DNA of 64,000 nucleotides from Cafeteria roenbergensis (taxonomy: Eukaryota > Sar > Bigyra > Bicosoecida > Cafeteriaceae). The translations under genes were made by a program, and so were the position numbers. The stretch covers positions 310,001 through 374,000 of the forward strand of contig VLTN01000002.1 in the NCBI GenBank assembly GCA_008330645.1, read 5' to 3'. Below the pieces are notes generated by a model. It was not told where the DNA came from and searched no databases. It saw only the letters and a program-made list of their open reading frames with translations. Positions 10,280 to 21,823 of the stretch are shown in pieces (the first letter of the stretch is position 1; each line of letters opens with the position of its first letter).

Positions 10280-10945
10280 TTTTCCGACCGGGGCCTCGGT
10301 GAGCCGGGCTGGCCGGCGAGGACAACTGTACCCGGCCGGCGAGAGTCCGGCTTGCGAAGAGAGTGGCGAAGAGCCTGCGCGTGTTGCTCGCGCCGGTTGA
10401 ACAACCACTCACGCACAGGCCTTGCCTTGCGGCTCTGCCGGGGGGACGCATTGAGACACACGCCCTCAACCCGCGCGACCACAAGCCGGCGAACAGGTGA
10501 GGTCAGAAGCGCGCAGCCTTGGGCGTGCGGCCTCTGAAGAAGTCGCCCAGAAGTTGGGAGGAGCATCGGGAGGAGAGTCCAGCAGGCCTGAGCAAGCGGC
10601 AGGCCTGCCGTTGCCAACGCGCAGCCGTCGCTCAGTTGCAGCCAGCAAACCCGAGCCGCGCTCGTCCCTGACTGCGGCGTGGCCGAAAAGCGTCTTGCAA
10701 TGAGTGCGGGACTGCCCGCGCCCGTCGGAAGGGCGGCGTGGAGGCAGGGGCATCTCGTGCGGGCTTGCTGCCATCGCAGAGGCGCCTGCGTTGGAAGCAG
10801 CGCTGGCCTCCAGCTCCTGGCCAGTTCGACTGCCTGACCGGCACGATTGCTGCCCGTCCTCGCGGTGCCCCTCCCGGCTTTCCACCGCAGCACATCTGCG
10901 GCAGCTGCTGCCCGCTCGCGCCGGGCACATCCTTTCGCGGGACCA
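10280..10945. other. Intergenic region / putative 5' UTR
   Basis: These 666 bp lie between the O-mannosyltransferase stop and the proposed first coding exon of the FG-GAP protein. Open frames on both strands look like shadows with no domain. The 3' part is presumably promoter and 5' UTR of the downstream gene. A GTGAGG word at 10497 could be a donor of a UTR intron, but nothing confirms it. Confidence 0.4.
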
Positions 10946-13900
10946 ATGCGCTGTGAGAGCCGCCATGTTGGACTGAGGCGCCGAGGCGCCCCCGACTCGC
11001 TGCCAATGGATTGGCTCGAAACTTGCCCCCGCACGCCGGCCCCCTTTGATGACGCGCACCCGCTCCGACCGCAGATGGGCTCGCGGCAGCAGTCTTGGTG
11101 GCAGCGGCATTGGCTGCCACCGTCGCTGGCGGTAGCGTGAAGGTGTCGGGCCAACACGCTCTGTTTGGGGACTCAGCGCCCACCGGGAACCGTTCAGGGT
11201 TCGGTGGCGCGCTAGAGTGGGTCGGGGGCATGGGGGCGATTGACGGAAATGTGTCTACCCGGACGCTGGCAGCGGGATCGCCCCTCGACAGCACCCTCGC
11301 CGAGCATGCCGGCGCCATCACTGTGGCCGTCGTGGACGCGGGAGGCTTACCCATTCGGCAGCATCGCATCATCGACCCCTCAGGCTCGCCTGGTGACGCG
11401 TTCGGCTCGGCGCTCGCGTGGATCGGCGAGGACTTGAACGGCGACTCCAAGCTGAACGAGCTTGCCGTAGGCGCCCCCGGCCGGGGCAGCCAGGGCGCGG
11501 TGGTGATCCTGTCGCTCGGTTCCAACGGCAGTGCGTCGACGCTGGCGGTCATTGAGCCCGGGGACGGGGCGGCACTCGGGTTCGGGTCCGTGCTTGCGTG
11601 GATTCCGCGGGACCTGGACGGCGATGGCTTTATGGCGCAGATGCTGGTTGCGGCTCCACAAAGCCACAGCGGCGATGTCTTTGTCTTCTCCGTGGTTTTC
11701 AATGATACCGGGGGAGTGAGAAGCATCAGAAGCCACAACCTCGGGGCTGCCGGCGATGACTCAGGCACTGCAGTCGCACTGGCAGTCATGGCCCGCGATG
11801 TCGACGGCAATGTGTTGACGGCGGAGATCCTTGTTGGTGTGCCCAGTGCGACTGCGCCCGGAAACGTCACGCACGCAGGCGCCGTGCATCTGTTGTCGGT
11901 CGACGCCTTCGGGCAGTTCGTGTCAGACCAGACGCTGTCTGCCTCCTCCACGCCTGTGACCGGGCAGCGGTACGGATGCTCTGTGGCGTGGACGGCAGCG
12001 GACCTTGACAGCGACCCTTGGACCTCGGAGGCCGCCGTGGCGTCGTGCCCAGCCTGGCCGCAAAATTCGTCCGTGTCGGTGATCAGCATATCGCAATCTG
12101 GCAGCGCCTGGGAGACCGCCTCGTGGAGCCTTTCAGAGCCGCTCGCCGGGCCGACATTGCCCATGGGTTGGAGCGATATCGACGTCGACGGCGACGGGGC
12201 GATTAACGACCTGCTTGTTGGCTCTCCCAGCGCCCCAGGCGGAGGCAGCATCAAAGTCTTCTCGGTGGACCTCTACGAGGGCGCCAAGCTCACCGGCTCC
12301 ATTGAGGCCGGCACAAGCGGGCTGCCGGCAAACGCAACAACAGGCGGCATGCTGCTTGGCGCGGTGCTTGCCAGACCAGTCCTTGCGGGAAACCTCGTGG
12401 CGACGGCGTTCCGAGACCATGCCGACCAGGACGCTGTTATGGTCCTTGCGCTGGACAACCGCACGAGATCTCCGGCCGGATCGAACTGCTCTGACGGTGC
12501 CTGCCCGCCGATGAACTGCAGCGGGGGGGCGTGCCCGCCGATGAACTGCAGCGGGGGGGCGTGCCCGCCGATGAACTGCAGCGGGGGGGCGTGCCCGCCC
12601 ATGAACTGCAGCGGAGGGGCGTGCCCGCCGATGAACTGCAGCGGGAGGGCGTGCCCGCCGATGAAACTGCAGCGGAGGGGCGTGCCCGCCGATGAACTGC
12701 AGCGGGGGGGCGTGCCGCCGATGAACTGCAGCGGGGGGGCGTGCCCGCCGATGAACTGCAGCGGGGGGGCGTGCCCGCCGATGAACTGCAGCGGGGGGGC
12801 GTGCCCCGCCGATGAACTGCAGCGGGGGGGCGTGCCGCCGATGAACTGCAGCGGGGGGGCGTGCCCGCCGATGAAACTGCAGCGGGGGGGCGTGCCCGCC
12901 GATGAACTGCAGCGGGGGGCGTGCCGCCGATGAACTGCAGCGGGGGGCGTGCCCGCCGATGAACTGCAGCGGGGGGCGTGCCCGCCGATGAACTGCAGCG
13001 GGGGGGCGTTGCCGCCGATGAACTGCAGCGGGGGGGCGTGCCCGCCGATGAACTGCAGCGGGGGGCGTGCCCGCCGAATGAACGCAGCGGGGGGGGCGTG
13101 CCCGCCGATGAACTGCAGCGGAGGGGCGTGCCCGCCGATGAACTGCAAGCGGGGGGGCGTGCCCGCCGATGAACTGCAGCGGAAGGGGGCGTGCCCGCCG
13201 ATGAACTGCACGGGGGGGCGTGCCGCCGATGAACTGCAGCGGGGGGGCGTGCCCGCCGATGAACTGCAGCGGAGGGGCGTGCCCGCCGATGAACTGCAGC
13301 GGGGGGCGTGCCCGCCGATGAACTGCAGCGGGGGGGCGTGCCCGCCGATGAACTGCAGCGGGGGGGCGTGCCCGCCGATGAACTGCAGCGGGGGCGTGCC
13401 CGCCGATGAACTGCGGAGGGAGCGTGGCCCGCCGATGAACTGCAGCGGGGGGCGTGCCCGCCGATGAACTGCAGCGGGGGGGCGTGCCCGCCGATGAACT
13501 GCAGCGGGGGGGCGTGCCCGCCGATGAACTGCAGCGGGGGGCGTGCCCGCCGATGAACTGCAGCGGGGGGGCGTGCCCGCCGATGAACTGCAGCGGGGGG
13601 GCGTGCCCGCCGATGAACTGCAGCGGGGGGGCGTGCCCGCCGATGAACTGCAGCGGGGGGCGTGCCCGCCGATGAACTGCAGCGGGGGGGCGTGCCCGCC
13701 GATGAACTGCAGCGGGGGGGCGTGCCCGCCGATGAACTGCAGCGGAGGGGCGTGCCCGCCGATGAACTGCAGCGGAGGGGGCGTGCCCGCCGATGAACTG
13801 CAGCGGGGGGCGTGCCCGCCGATGAACTGCAGCGGGGGGGCGTGCCCGCCGATGAACTGCAGCGGGGGGGCGTGCCCGCCGATGAACTGCAGCGGGGGGG

Positions 13901-16900
13901 CGTGCCCGCCGATGAACTGCAGCGGGGGGGCGTGCCCGCCGATGAACTGCAGCGGGGGGGCGTGCCCGCCGATGAACTGCAGCGGGGGGGCGTGCCCGCC
14001 GATGAACTGCAGCGGAGGGGCGTGCCCGCCGATGAACTGCAGCGGAGGGGCGTGCCCGCCGATGAACTGCAGCGGGGGGGCGTGCCCGCCGATGAACTGC
14101 AGCGGAGGGGCGTGCCCGCCGATGAACTGCAGCGGGGGGCGTTGCCGCCGATGAACTGCAGCGGGGGGGCGTGCCCGCCGATGAACTGCAGCGGGGGGGC
14201 GTGCCCGCCGATGAACTGCAGCGGGGGGGCGTGCCCGCCGATGAACTGCAGCGGAGGGGCGTGCCCGCCGATGAACTGCAGCGGGGGGGCGTGCCCGCCG
14301 ATGAACTGCAGCGCAGGGGGGCGTGCCCGCCGATGAACTGCAGCGGGGGCGTGCCCGCCGATGAACTGCAGCGGAGGGGCGTGCCCGCCGATGAACTGCA
14401 GCGGAGGGGCGTGCCCGCCGATGAACTGCAGCGGAGGGGCGTGCCCGCCGATGAACTGCAGCGGAGCGTGGCGATGTGCAGCCGTGCCCGCCGATGAACT
14501 GCAGCGGAGGGGCGTGCCCGCCGATGAACTGCAGCGGAGGGGCGTGCCCGCCGATGAACTGCAGCGGAGGGGGCGTGCCGCCGATGAACTGCAGCGGAGG
14601 GGCGTGCCCGCCGATGAACTGCAGCGGGGGGGCGTGCCCGCCGATGAACTGCAGCGGGGGGGCGTGCCCGCCGATGAACTGCAGCGGAGGGGCGTGCCCG
14701 CCGATGAACTGCAGCGGGGGCAACTGCTCGACATCGCCAAGTACGCCGACCCCATGCTGCTCTCCTAACGCCGAGGCTTCGCCGTCCTCCACTCCATACA
14801 GCCCACCTCTCGTGACCCTGGGAGCGTCGTCTTCTGCAACGCCAACGTCTACCCAGTCTCCGTCGGCAACTGCATCGGCCTCTCCATCGGCCACGCCCAC
14901 CCCGACCGCTTCGATTTCGGCTACGCCGTCGGCCACACCGACCTCGAGCGCTTCGACCTCGGCCACCCCGTCGGTTTCGCCGAGCCCGTCCGTGTCGTCG
15001 TCGCCGACAACGACTCCATCACAATCGGCAACTCCCTCAGCGTCGGCGTCGCCGGTTCCACAAGCTGCTGTGCTTCCGGCCAGCTTGGTCCCGACGCTCC
15101 GCATGCGGGAGCAGTGGACGCCAGGCCGCGAGACTTTCGTGACTTTCCGAAGCTCCCCAAGCCAGCCTGCCGCCTTCTTCACCACGTCTGGCATGACGAC
15201 GGCCGCCAACCTGGCTACAATCCGGTTCCTAGTGAAGCCGATCGGAGACTCGAACGGTGGTGCCGGTGGCGTAGTCTTCAGCAACGCTGTCAGCGAGGGC
15301 CACCCCGCTCTGTCGCTTCTGAGCAGCGGCGACAAGGCGTCGATGCTGACTGTTGGCCTGTCACCGTCGTTGCGTCCCTTTCTGCACATCTCCAGCGTGG
15401 AGCGGCTCGCCAACGGGTCCCTGGCCTGGGAGCGATTCAGCATGGATTCCACCCAGGGCTTCGCCGCTGAGAGCAGCTGGACGACGGTTGCCTTTTCCCG
15501 CTCGGCGACGGACGTCAAGCTCTACGTGTCCGGGTACCTCAGCGACACGTGGCCGCTCGCCACGCTGCACATCGACACGTCAAACTCGGTGCTCAACCGG
15601 GTCGTCCCGCCACTCATCGGTGCCAGCCCCGGCAACGGCTCCGCATCAAGCTCCTTCTTGGGCCACGTTGACGATTTGATGGGGTGGTCGCTGCCGCTGT
15701 CCGCAACAGACGTCTCGGCCCTGGAATCCAAGAGCTTCTCGCCGCTCAGCCTGCCGCCGGCGCTCGTCATGCTCTACGATTTCGACGCTGTCCGGCGATG
15801 CGACACGCGTGGCATGGCAGGCAGCGGTGCCGATCCAGCGCAGCAAGTGCTCACGGTCGAGGACCGCGTCGGTGCCATTCCAGCCGCGGCCACATTCGGG
15901 CACATTGCGTCCGTTGGGCACGCTGCGCTCAAGGCGGCCGTCTCACGGGGTGGCGTGCTGCCAACCGTCGGAGACGCGGACTTCGCCGTCGCCACGAGCG
16001 GCCTCCCTGGTGCCCCGCTGACCATGCCAGTCGTCTCCACGTACAGCTACGACAACTACCCCATCAGCAGCCAGCCCGCGCCAGTGCGCCTGGCCCCGTG
16101 CGGCTTCTGTGCCGGGAAAATTGGTCCGGTGCCGGACGCCGGACTCAGCGGCCTTCCGGACCTGGCCCTGGAGGTCCCAGTCTCGGCCGGGTCGTGCTCA
16201 TCGCCCAACGCATCGCTGAGCGGCCAGGCAGAGTGCACCGGCGTGTCTGTTGTCTGCAGGTCGCTGAGCGGGGCCGTGCGGCTGAGTGCCGTGCCCCTGC
16301 CGCGCCTTCCTGGTGCCGCACAAGCGTCGGAGCGCGGCCGCTCTGCCCTCGTGTGCGGCGTCGGAAGCCCGATCCGCGGCACTGCATCGGACTTCCTGGC
16401 TGGCGCAGCGGCGGGCGTGGCGGCTGGCGACGAGGCCACGGGGCTTGCCCGCCTCCGCTGGAAGGCCGGAGCCAACTCACTTCTCACGGCGGACACGCTG
16501 GCGCTCAACGCAACCTCCCGCCCGGCTTGCGCTCGCGCCTTCATGCCGTACGCCCTGGCCCCGCAAGAGGCGGACGCGCTCTCTGCGCTGGGCTGGAACG
16601 CTACCGGCGAGGGCTCAGCTGCTGACAGCGAGAGGCTGTCGACTCTGCAGGCAATGGCTGGGGGCGTTCCCGTCGCAGGCGTCGCCTTGGCGCCCGCGAA
16701 CGCCTCGCTGGCGGACAAGGACAGGGCCGCGGCACGGGCCCACCATCTCTCCCTCGCCCAGGAGGCGTCCTTCGATGGGCGCACCTTGCCCACCTCATCG
16801 ATCGCCATCGTGGGCGTGCACCTCCTCCCGACCGAGCCCGTGCCAGAGGCTGTTCTGGACTCGGTGGCCGGCACCATCAGCGAGGCGGCCCTCCGCTCCA

Positions 16901-18006
16901 CGCTTCACAGCCGCATCATGCTCCGAAGGCTCGTGCGAGTTGCGCGAGACCGCCACCTGGGCGCGGCGCCGGAGCAGGCAAATGCCAGCAGCGCGGACGG
17001 CCCCGCCCCGGGGCTCAGTCAGGCCCCCGGGCCCGCTCTGCAGCAGGCGCCCACCTCGCTGGCTGGCACGCTGGTGCTCGACGGCAGCGCCTGGCGCGGG
17101 ATGCTGCCCTTGCGATACTACCGGAGTGAGCTGGGCGAGACGGCCATGTCGGCGCTGACCCCGGTCGTCGCAGCCGCGGCGAAGCCGCTCTCGTTCGTCA
17201 GGACCGGCCCTGTCGAGTCGGAGCTGGTCGCTCCCGGGCTGTCGAGCGGCCTCGACCCGCTCCCCGCGTCAGTGGGTCAGACCAGCGAGGGCAGCACCCC
17301 GGCGACGGAAGCAATGCACCTTTCGCCCGTGGCAGTCCCCCCTGCGCAGATCGGCACTCGCCAACTCGCGGTTCAGATTCGGCACTTCGCATGCGACCGA
17401 AGCGAACCGGGGTGGCCCCGCTGGCCCCACGGCGAGCTGTCCACGGTGCTGGTCAAGGTTACTGCCCGGTTCTCGCTGCAGTCCCCGTCGCCAGGCCGAC
17501 TCAGCATCTTCCTGAGCATGGTCGCGACCCTCTTGAAGGAGCGAATCGGCCTCTCCACGAGCGCCGCCACTCCGTTTACTGCGGCGGAGCCTTGGATGGC
17601 GGAGACCTCCGGCTGGCTCAGCCGCCAGGAGGTGTGGGTCGACATCGATGCGCAGAACGCGACTCTGCGGCCTTTGCACACTCCCACCGGTCTCGCGAGC
17701 CTGGCCGGCGAGCCCGCCCTGGAACTGAACGGCACCGCCTTGGGCGACCTCGGCAGCCTCGTGGAGCTGTCGTTCACGGTCCGCGTTCAAACGCGCCTTG
17801 TCCAGCGGGAGCAGTTCGCCCAGGTGGTGCTCGACGACATCCCGCAGCTGTCCGCGGCCATCAGTGTGGCCGGCCGTGAGCTGGGCCTGCAGCAGCTCCG
17901 GTCTTCGATCGATGCCGCGCACAAGATTGCCCGCGCTGTGTCAGTTGCGTCTGGACATGGGGAGAGCTGGGCGCAACGGCAGCGTTGCGTGGCCAGCTTT
18001 GCTTGA
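10946..18006 (+). CDS. Secreted FG-GAP (integrin-alpha-like) and LamG-like surface protein with minisatellite-encoded repeats; frame interrupted in the array
   Basis: The proposed model is join(10946..10952, 11075..18006), about 2,312 aa if the array is in frame. The long frame has no ATG after its upstream stop at 11050. A 7-nt exon (ATG CGC T), a GTGAGA donor at 10953 and a CGCAG acceptor ending at 11074 restore phase and give a signal peptide beginning MRYGLAAAVLVAAALAA. About six FG-GAP blades follow (11190-12480) with Ca-binding loops DLNGDSKLNELAVGAP, DLDGDG, DVDGN and DVDGDG. Next come the 30-bp array (decapeptide MNCSGGACPP, each with an N-C-S sequon), a Ser/Thr/Pro linker (14768-15060), and a LamG/concanavalin-like domain (about 15100-15730, ending GHVDDLMGWSLPLSATDV). 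A long Cys-containing C-terminal region has no family I recognise and no membrane anchor. The frame is the same before and after the array, but 1-2 base indels inside it create stops (first at about 12931). Either these are read errors in the repeat or the copy is damaged. It probably acts at the cell surface or in the matrix. Confidence 0.6.
12501..14718 (+). repeat. Minisatellite of about 74 tandem 30-bp units
   Basis: The unit is 30 bp, coding MNCSGGACPP in the gene frame. Two main variants differ in the G-rich half (seven Gs, or GGAGGGG); the second dominates the 3' end (after about 14240). Many units are 28, 29, 31 or 32 bp because of G-run or single-base changes, and one degenerate unit of about 43 bp lies at 14450-14492. 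Two of the three forward frames and all reverse frames are open across long stretches, which explains several very long spurious antisense frames. Units are directly adjacent with no spacers. Confidence 0.95.
14768..15060 (+). other. Segment coding a Ser/Thr/Pro/Ala-rich mucin-like linker
   Basis: About 95 codons are almost only Ser, Thr, Pro and Ala, with SATPT and SASPSATP-type words repeated. This is typical of a stalk heavily O-glycosylated in the secretory pathway. It joins the Cys-rich array to the LamG-like domain. Confidence 0.8.
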
Positions 18007-18185
18007 TTGAATTGCTCTTGCGTGGCGACTTGGGCCTCGTTGCTGAGGCGAGAATCAGATGCACAACGTGGTGTGCACGTCGAACATACACGAGCACCGC
18101 CCCTTGCTGATCGAGAGGGCCAGCAGCCAGATCCCAGCGCGCACAAAGGCACGAAAACTCGTGGCGTCGGCACAGCTTCCATGCT

Positions 18186-21100
18186 TCACGCACACACGCA
18201 CGCGCCCAACGCAGAGTCGGCGTCCTCCTGCTCTCCCCCGGCCTCGACGCTGGCCTCGGCCGACGACGCACCCGGAACACTCGCGGGCGCCTGCGCCTGG
18301 GTTGCACGCGGGCCGGGTGCGGGCGATAGGCACCTCGCAACGTCAGCGGCCGTGGCGGAGAGGGTGGCGGCAAGCACTGCGCTCCTCACGCTGGACCCTG
18401 AGTCCTGACGGGCAACAGCTGCAGGCGGGGGCGTCGCATCGCCAGCCGTCGCCACCGCCGCCGTTGCAGGTGTGCCGGCTTCCGCAGCAGCTGCCGGGCG
18501 CATTGCTGGGGAATCGCTTGGGCAGGCAGCTGCAGTCTCCGGCCGCGACGCGCCGGGTCGCGCTCCTGGCAGAGCCGCAGCCACAGCAGCCGCCACCGCG
18601 GCCTCTTCCGCGTCGCCGCGGGCCGTGAACCGAAGCGACGCCCAGGCCGACGGGTCGTCCGCCGCCGCGACGGCCACGGCCGCAGCGTCGCTCCACCCCA
18701 GGATCTCAAGCAGCTGGCCCGCCTCGAGCCCGGCGGCCACCATGTCCGTGGCCAGCTGGCACCTGGAGCGCACCTCCGCCGGGCCGATGACCGTGGACGC
18801 CTCGCCTCCCCCGCGGGCCTCGATGGCGCTGGCGAGGATGTGCTGCGGGACCCGGAGCGTCCCCGCCAGGCTCGCTGCGACGGCGTCGACTTCCGTGCGC
18901 GCTCGGAGCACCGCCACCCTGGCCTTCGCCACCACGTCCGCCGGGGCGAGCGACAGCACCGACTCCTTCGACGCTGCTGGCGTCGGTTCCGCGCTGTCCG
19001 CCGTCTCTGCCACGGCCGGTGCGCCCGCCGTCCCTGCCTCGGCGGCAGCCGCCCTGCTCTTGGCGGCCCGGGCGTTGTCCCGGCGCCGTGCCCGCTTGGC
19101 GCGGCGCCGCTGCCTCTCGCGCTCTGCGCGCGCCTCCTTCTCCGCCGCGCCAGCTCCCTCGTCGGCTGCCGGCGCCAGCGCAGCGTCCTCGTCGTCGTCG
19201 GCACCGGAGGCGCCGGAGGCGCCGTCCTCGTCGTCGCTGGACTCGGACTGGTGGCTTCCCAGCCGCGCAAAGCCCCTGCTCTCCTGGGCCACCCGGTCCA
19301 TCCCGGAGTCGGAGGCCTCGGTGGCCGAGGAGGGCGCCCGCCCCATTGAGGATTCGGGAGCCGCGCCCGGTGCCCCGCGCGCGCTCGACTCGGGGCCGGC
19401 GCGAGGGCCGGCCATCGCGCGGCCGCCATCGCTGGCCCCGCCGTCGCCGGGTCCCCTTGCGAGGACCGCCTCCGCCACAACGGACAAATGGGCGTCCCAC
19501 TCGCCGGCATCCTCGCAGGCCAGCAGCTTGGTGAAGGAGGCGCAAGCCTCGGCGAAGCCCGGCTTGCCGGTGGCGAAGGGGATGCGGCGAATGCGGTCGT
19601 CGGAGCGGCGCAAGCCGAAGGGCCTGGCCGGGGCCGGAACGCCCGCCGCCTCCGCCGTTGCCCTGCTCGCAGCCTGGGCGGCCTGCAGCACGGAGCTGTC
19701 CGCGTCGGCAGTCTCTGCGGTCATGAGCTCGCCCTCTGTGCTGGACGCGCAGCCGATGAAGACGCGGCAGCACCGCCGGACAAGGGGCTCCCATCCGGCA
19801 AAAGTGGCGGCTATGCTGCGCCGGAGCTTGCGCTCGCCCTCCCGCCGCAGCTTGGCGCCCATGGAGCGCGGCCTGCCCCCGCCGCCCGAGTCGCGGGACG
19901 ACTGGGCGCCGCCCTGCTTCCGGCGAACGGTGTACGCGGAGTGCGTGGTGTGGGCGAGGCAGCGGCGCCGCGCCAGCAGATCCATGGCGGCAAGCGGCAC
20001 CCTCAGCCCAGACTCGGCGGCCGCTGCGGCGGCGGCAGCGGCGGCGTCGCCGGCGGCGTCAGCGGCCACGGCCGACGCCTCCGACGCCGCCCCGGCGTGA
20101 GCCCGGGCCTCCATCGCAGAGCGCGCGGCCCTGCGCCTGCGGAGGCCTGGAAGTGCCTCCCGCTCCTCCAGGCCCGCCCGCAGCGGGGAGGGGTCGAACA
20201 CTGCCGCGGCGAACCGCCCTGAGCGGAAGAGCGCGACCAACCACAGGGTGCGGGGGGCCTGCTCCGCCGCCGGGCCGGCCGAGGGCAGCTCGGAAGGGTC
20301 CGCCCAGCCAAGCAGGGCCTCCACTGGGAGCGACGGTGGGGCGAGGAGGAGCGGCGCGCCAGGCCCCTCCGCGTCGTCGTCCGACCCGCGCCTCTCCGCT
20401 GCGCGGACGCCCTCCCGCTGCCCGCCTGCGCCCAGGCGGGCCTGGGGCCCGGCATGACGACGCGCGGCCCAGCTCCGGCGGCTGCGCCTGCCGCCGGTGC
20501 GGGGCCGCCTGCGGAGGCGCCGGCGGCCGTGACCAGGGCCGGCGCGGCGGCAGCCTGCGGTCCCTCCGACCCTTCCCCCCATGCGGCAGTGATGCTGAGG
20601 CCTGGCCATGCTGCCGCGTCGCTCAGCCGGCGCCGCTGCTGCAGTGATGCCCGCATCCGCTCCTCCCAGCCGGTGGGGAGGACTGCCTTCCACACACGCA
20701 CGCAGCGCCGGCCGACGCGCACCACAGCGTAGGGCGTGCCGCGCCACAGCTCTGCCGCCCTGCTGGCCACGGCCGGCGGCGCGTCTGCAGGCCCGGCGCC
20801 GTCGGCAAAGGTCGCAGCCGCATCGCGCGCCGCAGCCGCAGTGGCAGCCCGCTCGGCGCGACGAGCGCGGGCCGCCGCCCGTGCGGCATCATCGCCGGCA
20901 GCGCCCTCCTCGTCGCTTTCGCTCTCGCTGCCCTCCGAGAGCCTTTCGTGGTCCTCGTCGTCGCTGCTCGCGCCGTGCCCCCCTCGGGCCGAAGCCGTAG
21001 CGCTCAGCACCGCGGAGAGCGCAGAGGCGGCCGGAGCAGAAGCAGATGTTTCACGCCGTTCCGAGGCGGACATGACTGCCGAGGCGAGCACGGGCAGGAG

Positions 21101-21205
21101 CGTGTTGCCGACCGGGAGGGACGACGAGATCTCGCCCTCCAGGTCAGCCCACTCGCTCGCGGCACGGGGGGCGGACAACGAGAGGCCCCTGTCATCGAGG
21201 GCCAT
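18186..21205 (-). CDS. VMS1: Vms1/ANKZF1-like peptidyl-tRNA hydrolase (VLRF1 domain) with VIM motif
   Basis: Vms1/ANKZF1 releases stalled nascent chains from peptidyl-tRNA on 60S subunits and recruits Cdc48/p97. The ATG at 21205 (MALDDRGLS) has a good context. The conserved part spans about 20240-19510: LWLVALFRSGRFAAAVFD, HTTHSAYTVRRKQGGAQS (with the GxxQ catalytic motif, Gln in KQGGAQ), GAKLRREGERKLRRSIA, then RIRRIPFATGKP. At about 19053-19088 the protein has RRDNARAAKSR, an exact match to the VCP-interacting motif R-x5-AA-x2-R, within a basic helix. About 1,006 aa, against 726 in human. The N-terminal part (to about 20450) is in a different frame from the rest. A single-base change near 20400-20450 is needed: either a sequencing indel or a very short intron I could not define. 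No C2H2 zinc finger and no clear ankyrin repeats are seen. It runs divergently from the kinesin gene and converges with the FG-GAP gene (179 bp apart). Confidence 0.8.
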
Positions 21206-21823
21206 TTCGCCACAAGGACGGATCCCTCCGAGCTTGTGAGAGTGTGGCCTGGCCAGCCCGGAACCGAGAAATACTTTTCCGTCCCCGGCAGAGCCCCGAG
21301 CAGAAACCGAGTGCCACGCTGCACAAGAGTCGCAGCTCCAGTGTTTGTGTTGGGAGTGCGCGGCCTCCTCGGTGCAAACAGCAAGCGGCCGCCAAGGGGC
21401 TGGCGGGAGTACGGGCACAACATTCGCTTTTGGGCCGTGTGGGAGCGCCGGGGCGCCTCTGCGCAGTTTGTGCAGTGCCCGAGCTTATCGCTGTTGAGGC
21501 CTGGCCGGCCGGGCGTGCGAGCACAATGACACAGCAGACTAAATCGCCGCGCATTGCACCCGACCGGGCCTTGAAAACCCTCTCGCCGACCAGCAGCACA
21601 GCAAAGTAGCAGCCGCAGCTGCGTCCCTGCGAGGGCGGGTCACACTGCTTGCGGCCCGTTTTGCGACGGGAAACCAGGCAGAGGACGAACACTTGAGGCA
21701 AACGCCCGACAGTCGCGCGGCACACCGCGGCAGGGGGAGCGCGCGGGCTGCGCCGGCCGCCATCACTCAAGCCGCCCCGCAGCGCACCAGCCTGTTGTCG
21801 CTCCGCGCGGTGTTGCGCTCGCA
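21206..21823. other. Divergent intergenic region between Vms1-like and kinesin genes
   Basis: These 618 bp separate two head-to-head start codons and must hold both promoters. Composition is slightly less GC-rich (for example AAATACTTTTCC near 21268 and a CAGCAGACTAAATCG stretch near 21530). No TATA box or other element can be called with confidence. Confidence 0.4.

Noticed and set aside
12501-14718. CRISPR-like array
   Set aside because: The 30-bp units abut directly with no unique spacers and are translated in a eukaryotic gene.
12273-15518. Antisense frame of 1,081 codons across the minisatellite
   Set aside because: It is open only because the 30-bp unit has no stop in any reverse frame; flanking antisense sequence has no domain, and the sense strand carries FG-GAP and LamG signatures.
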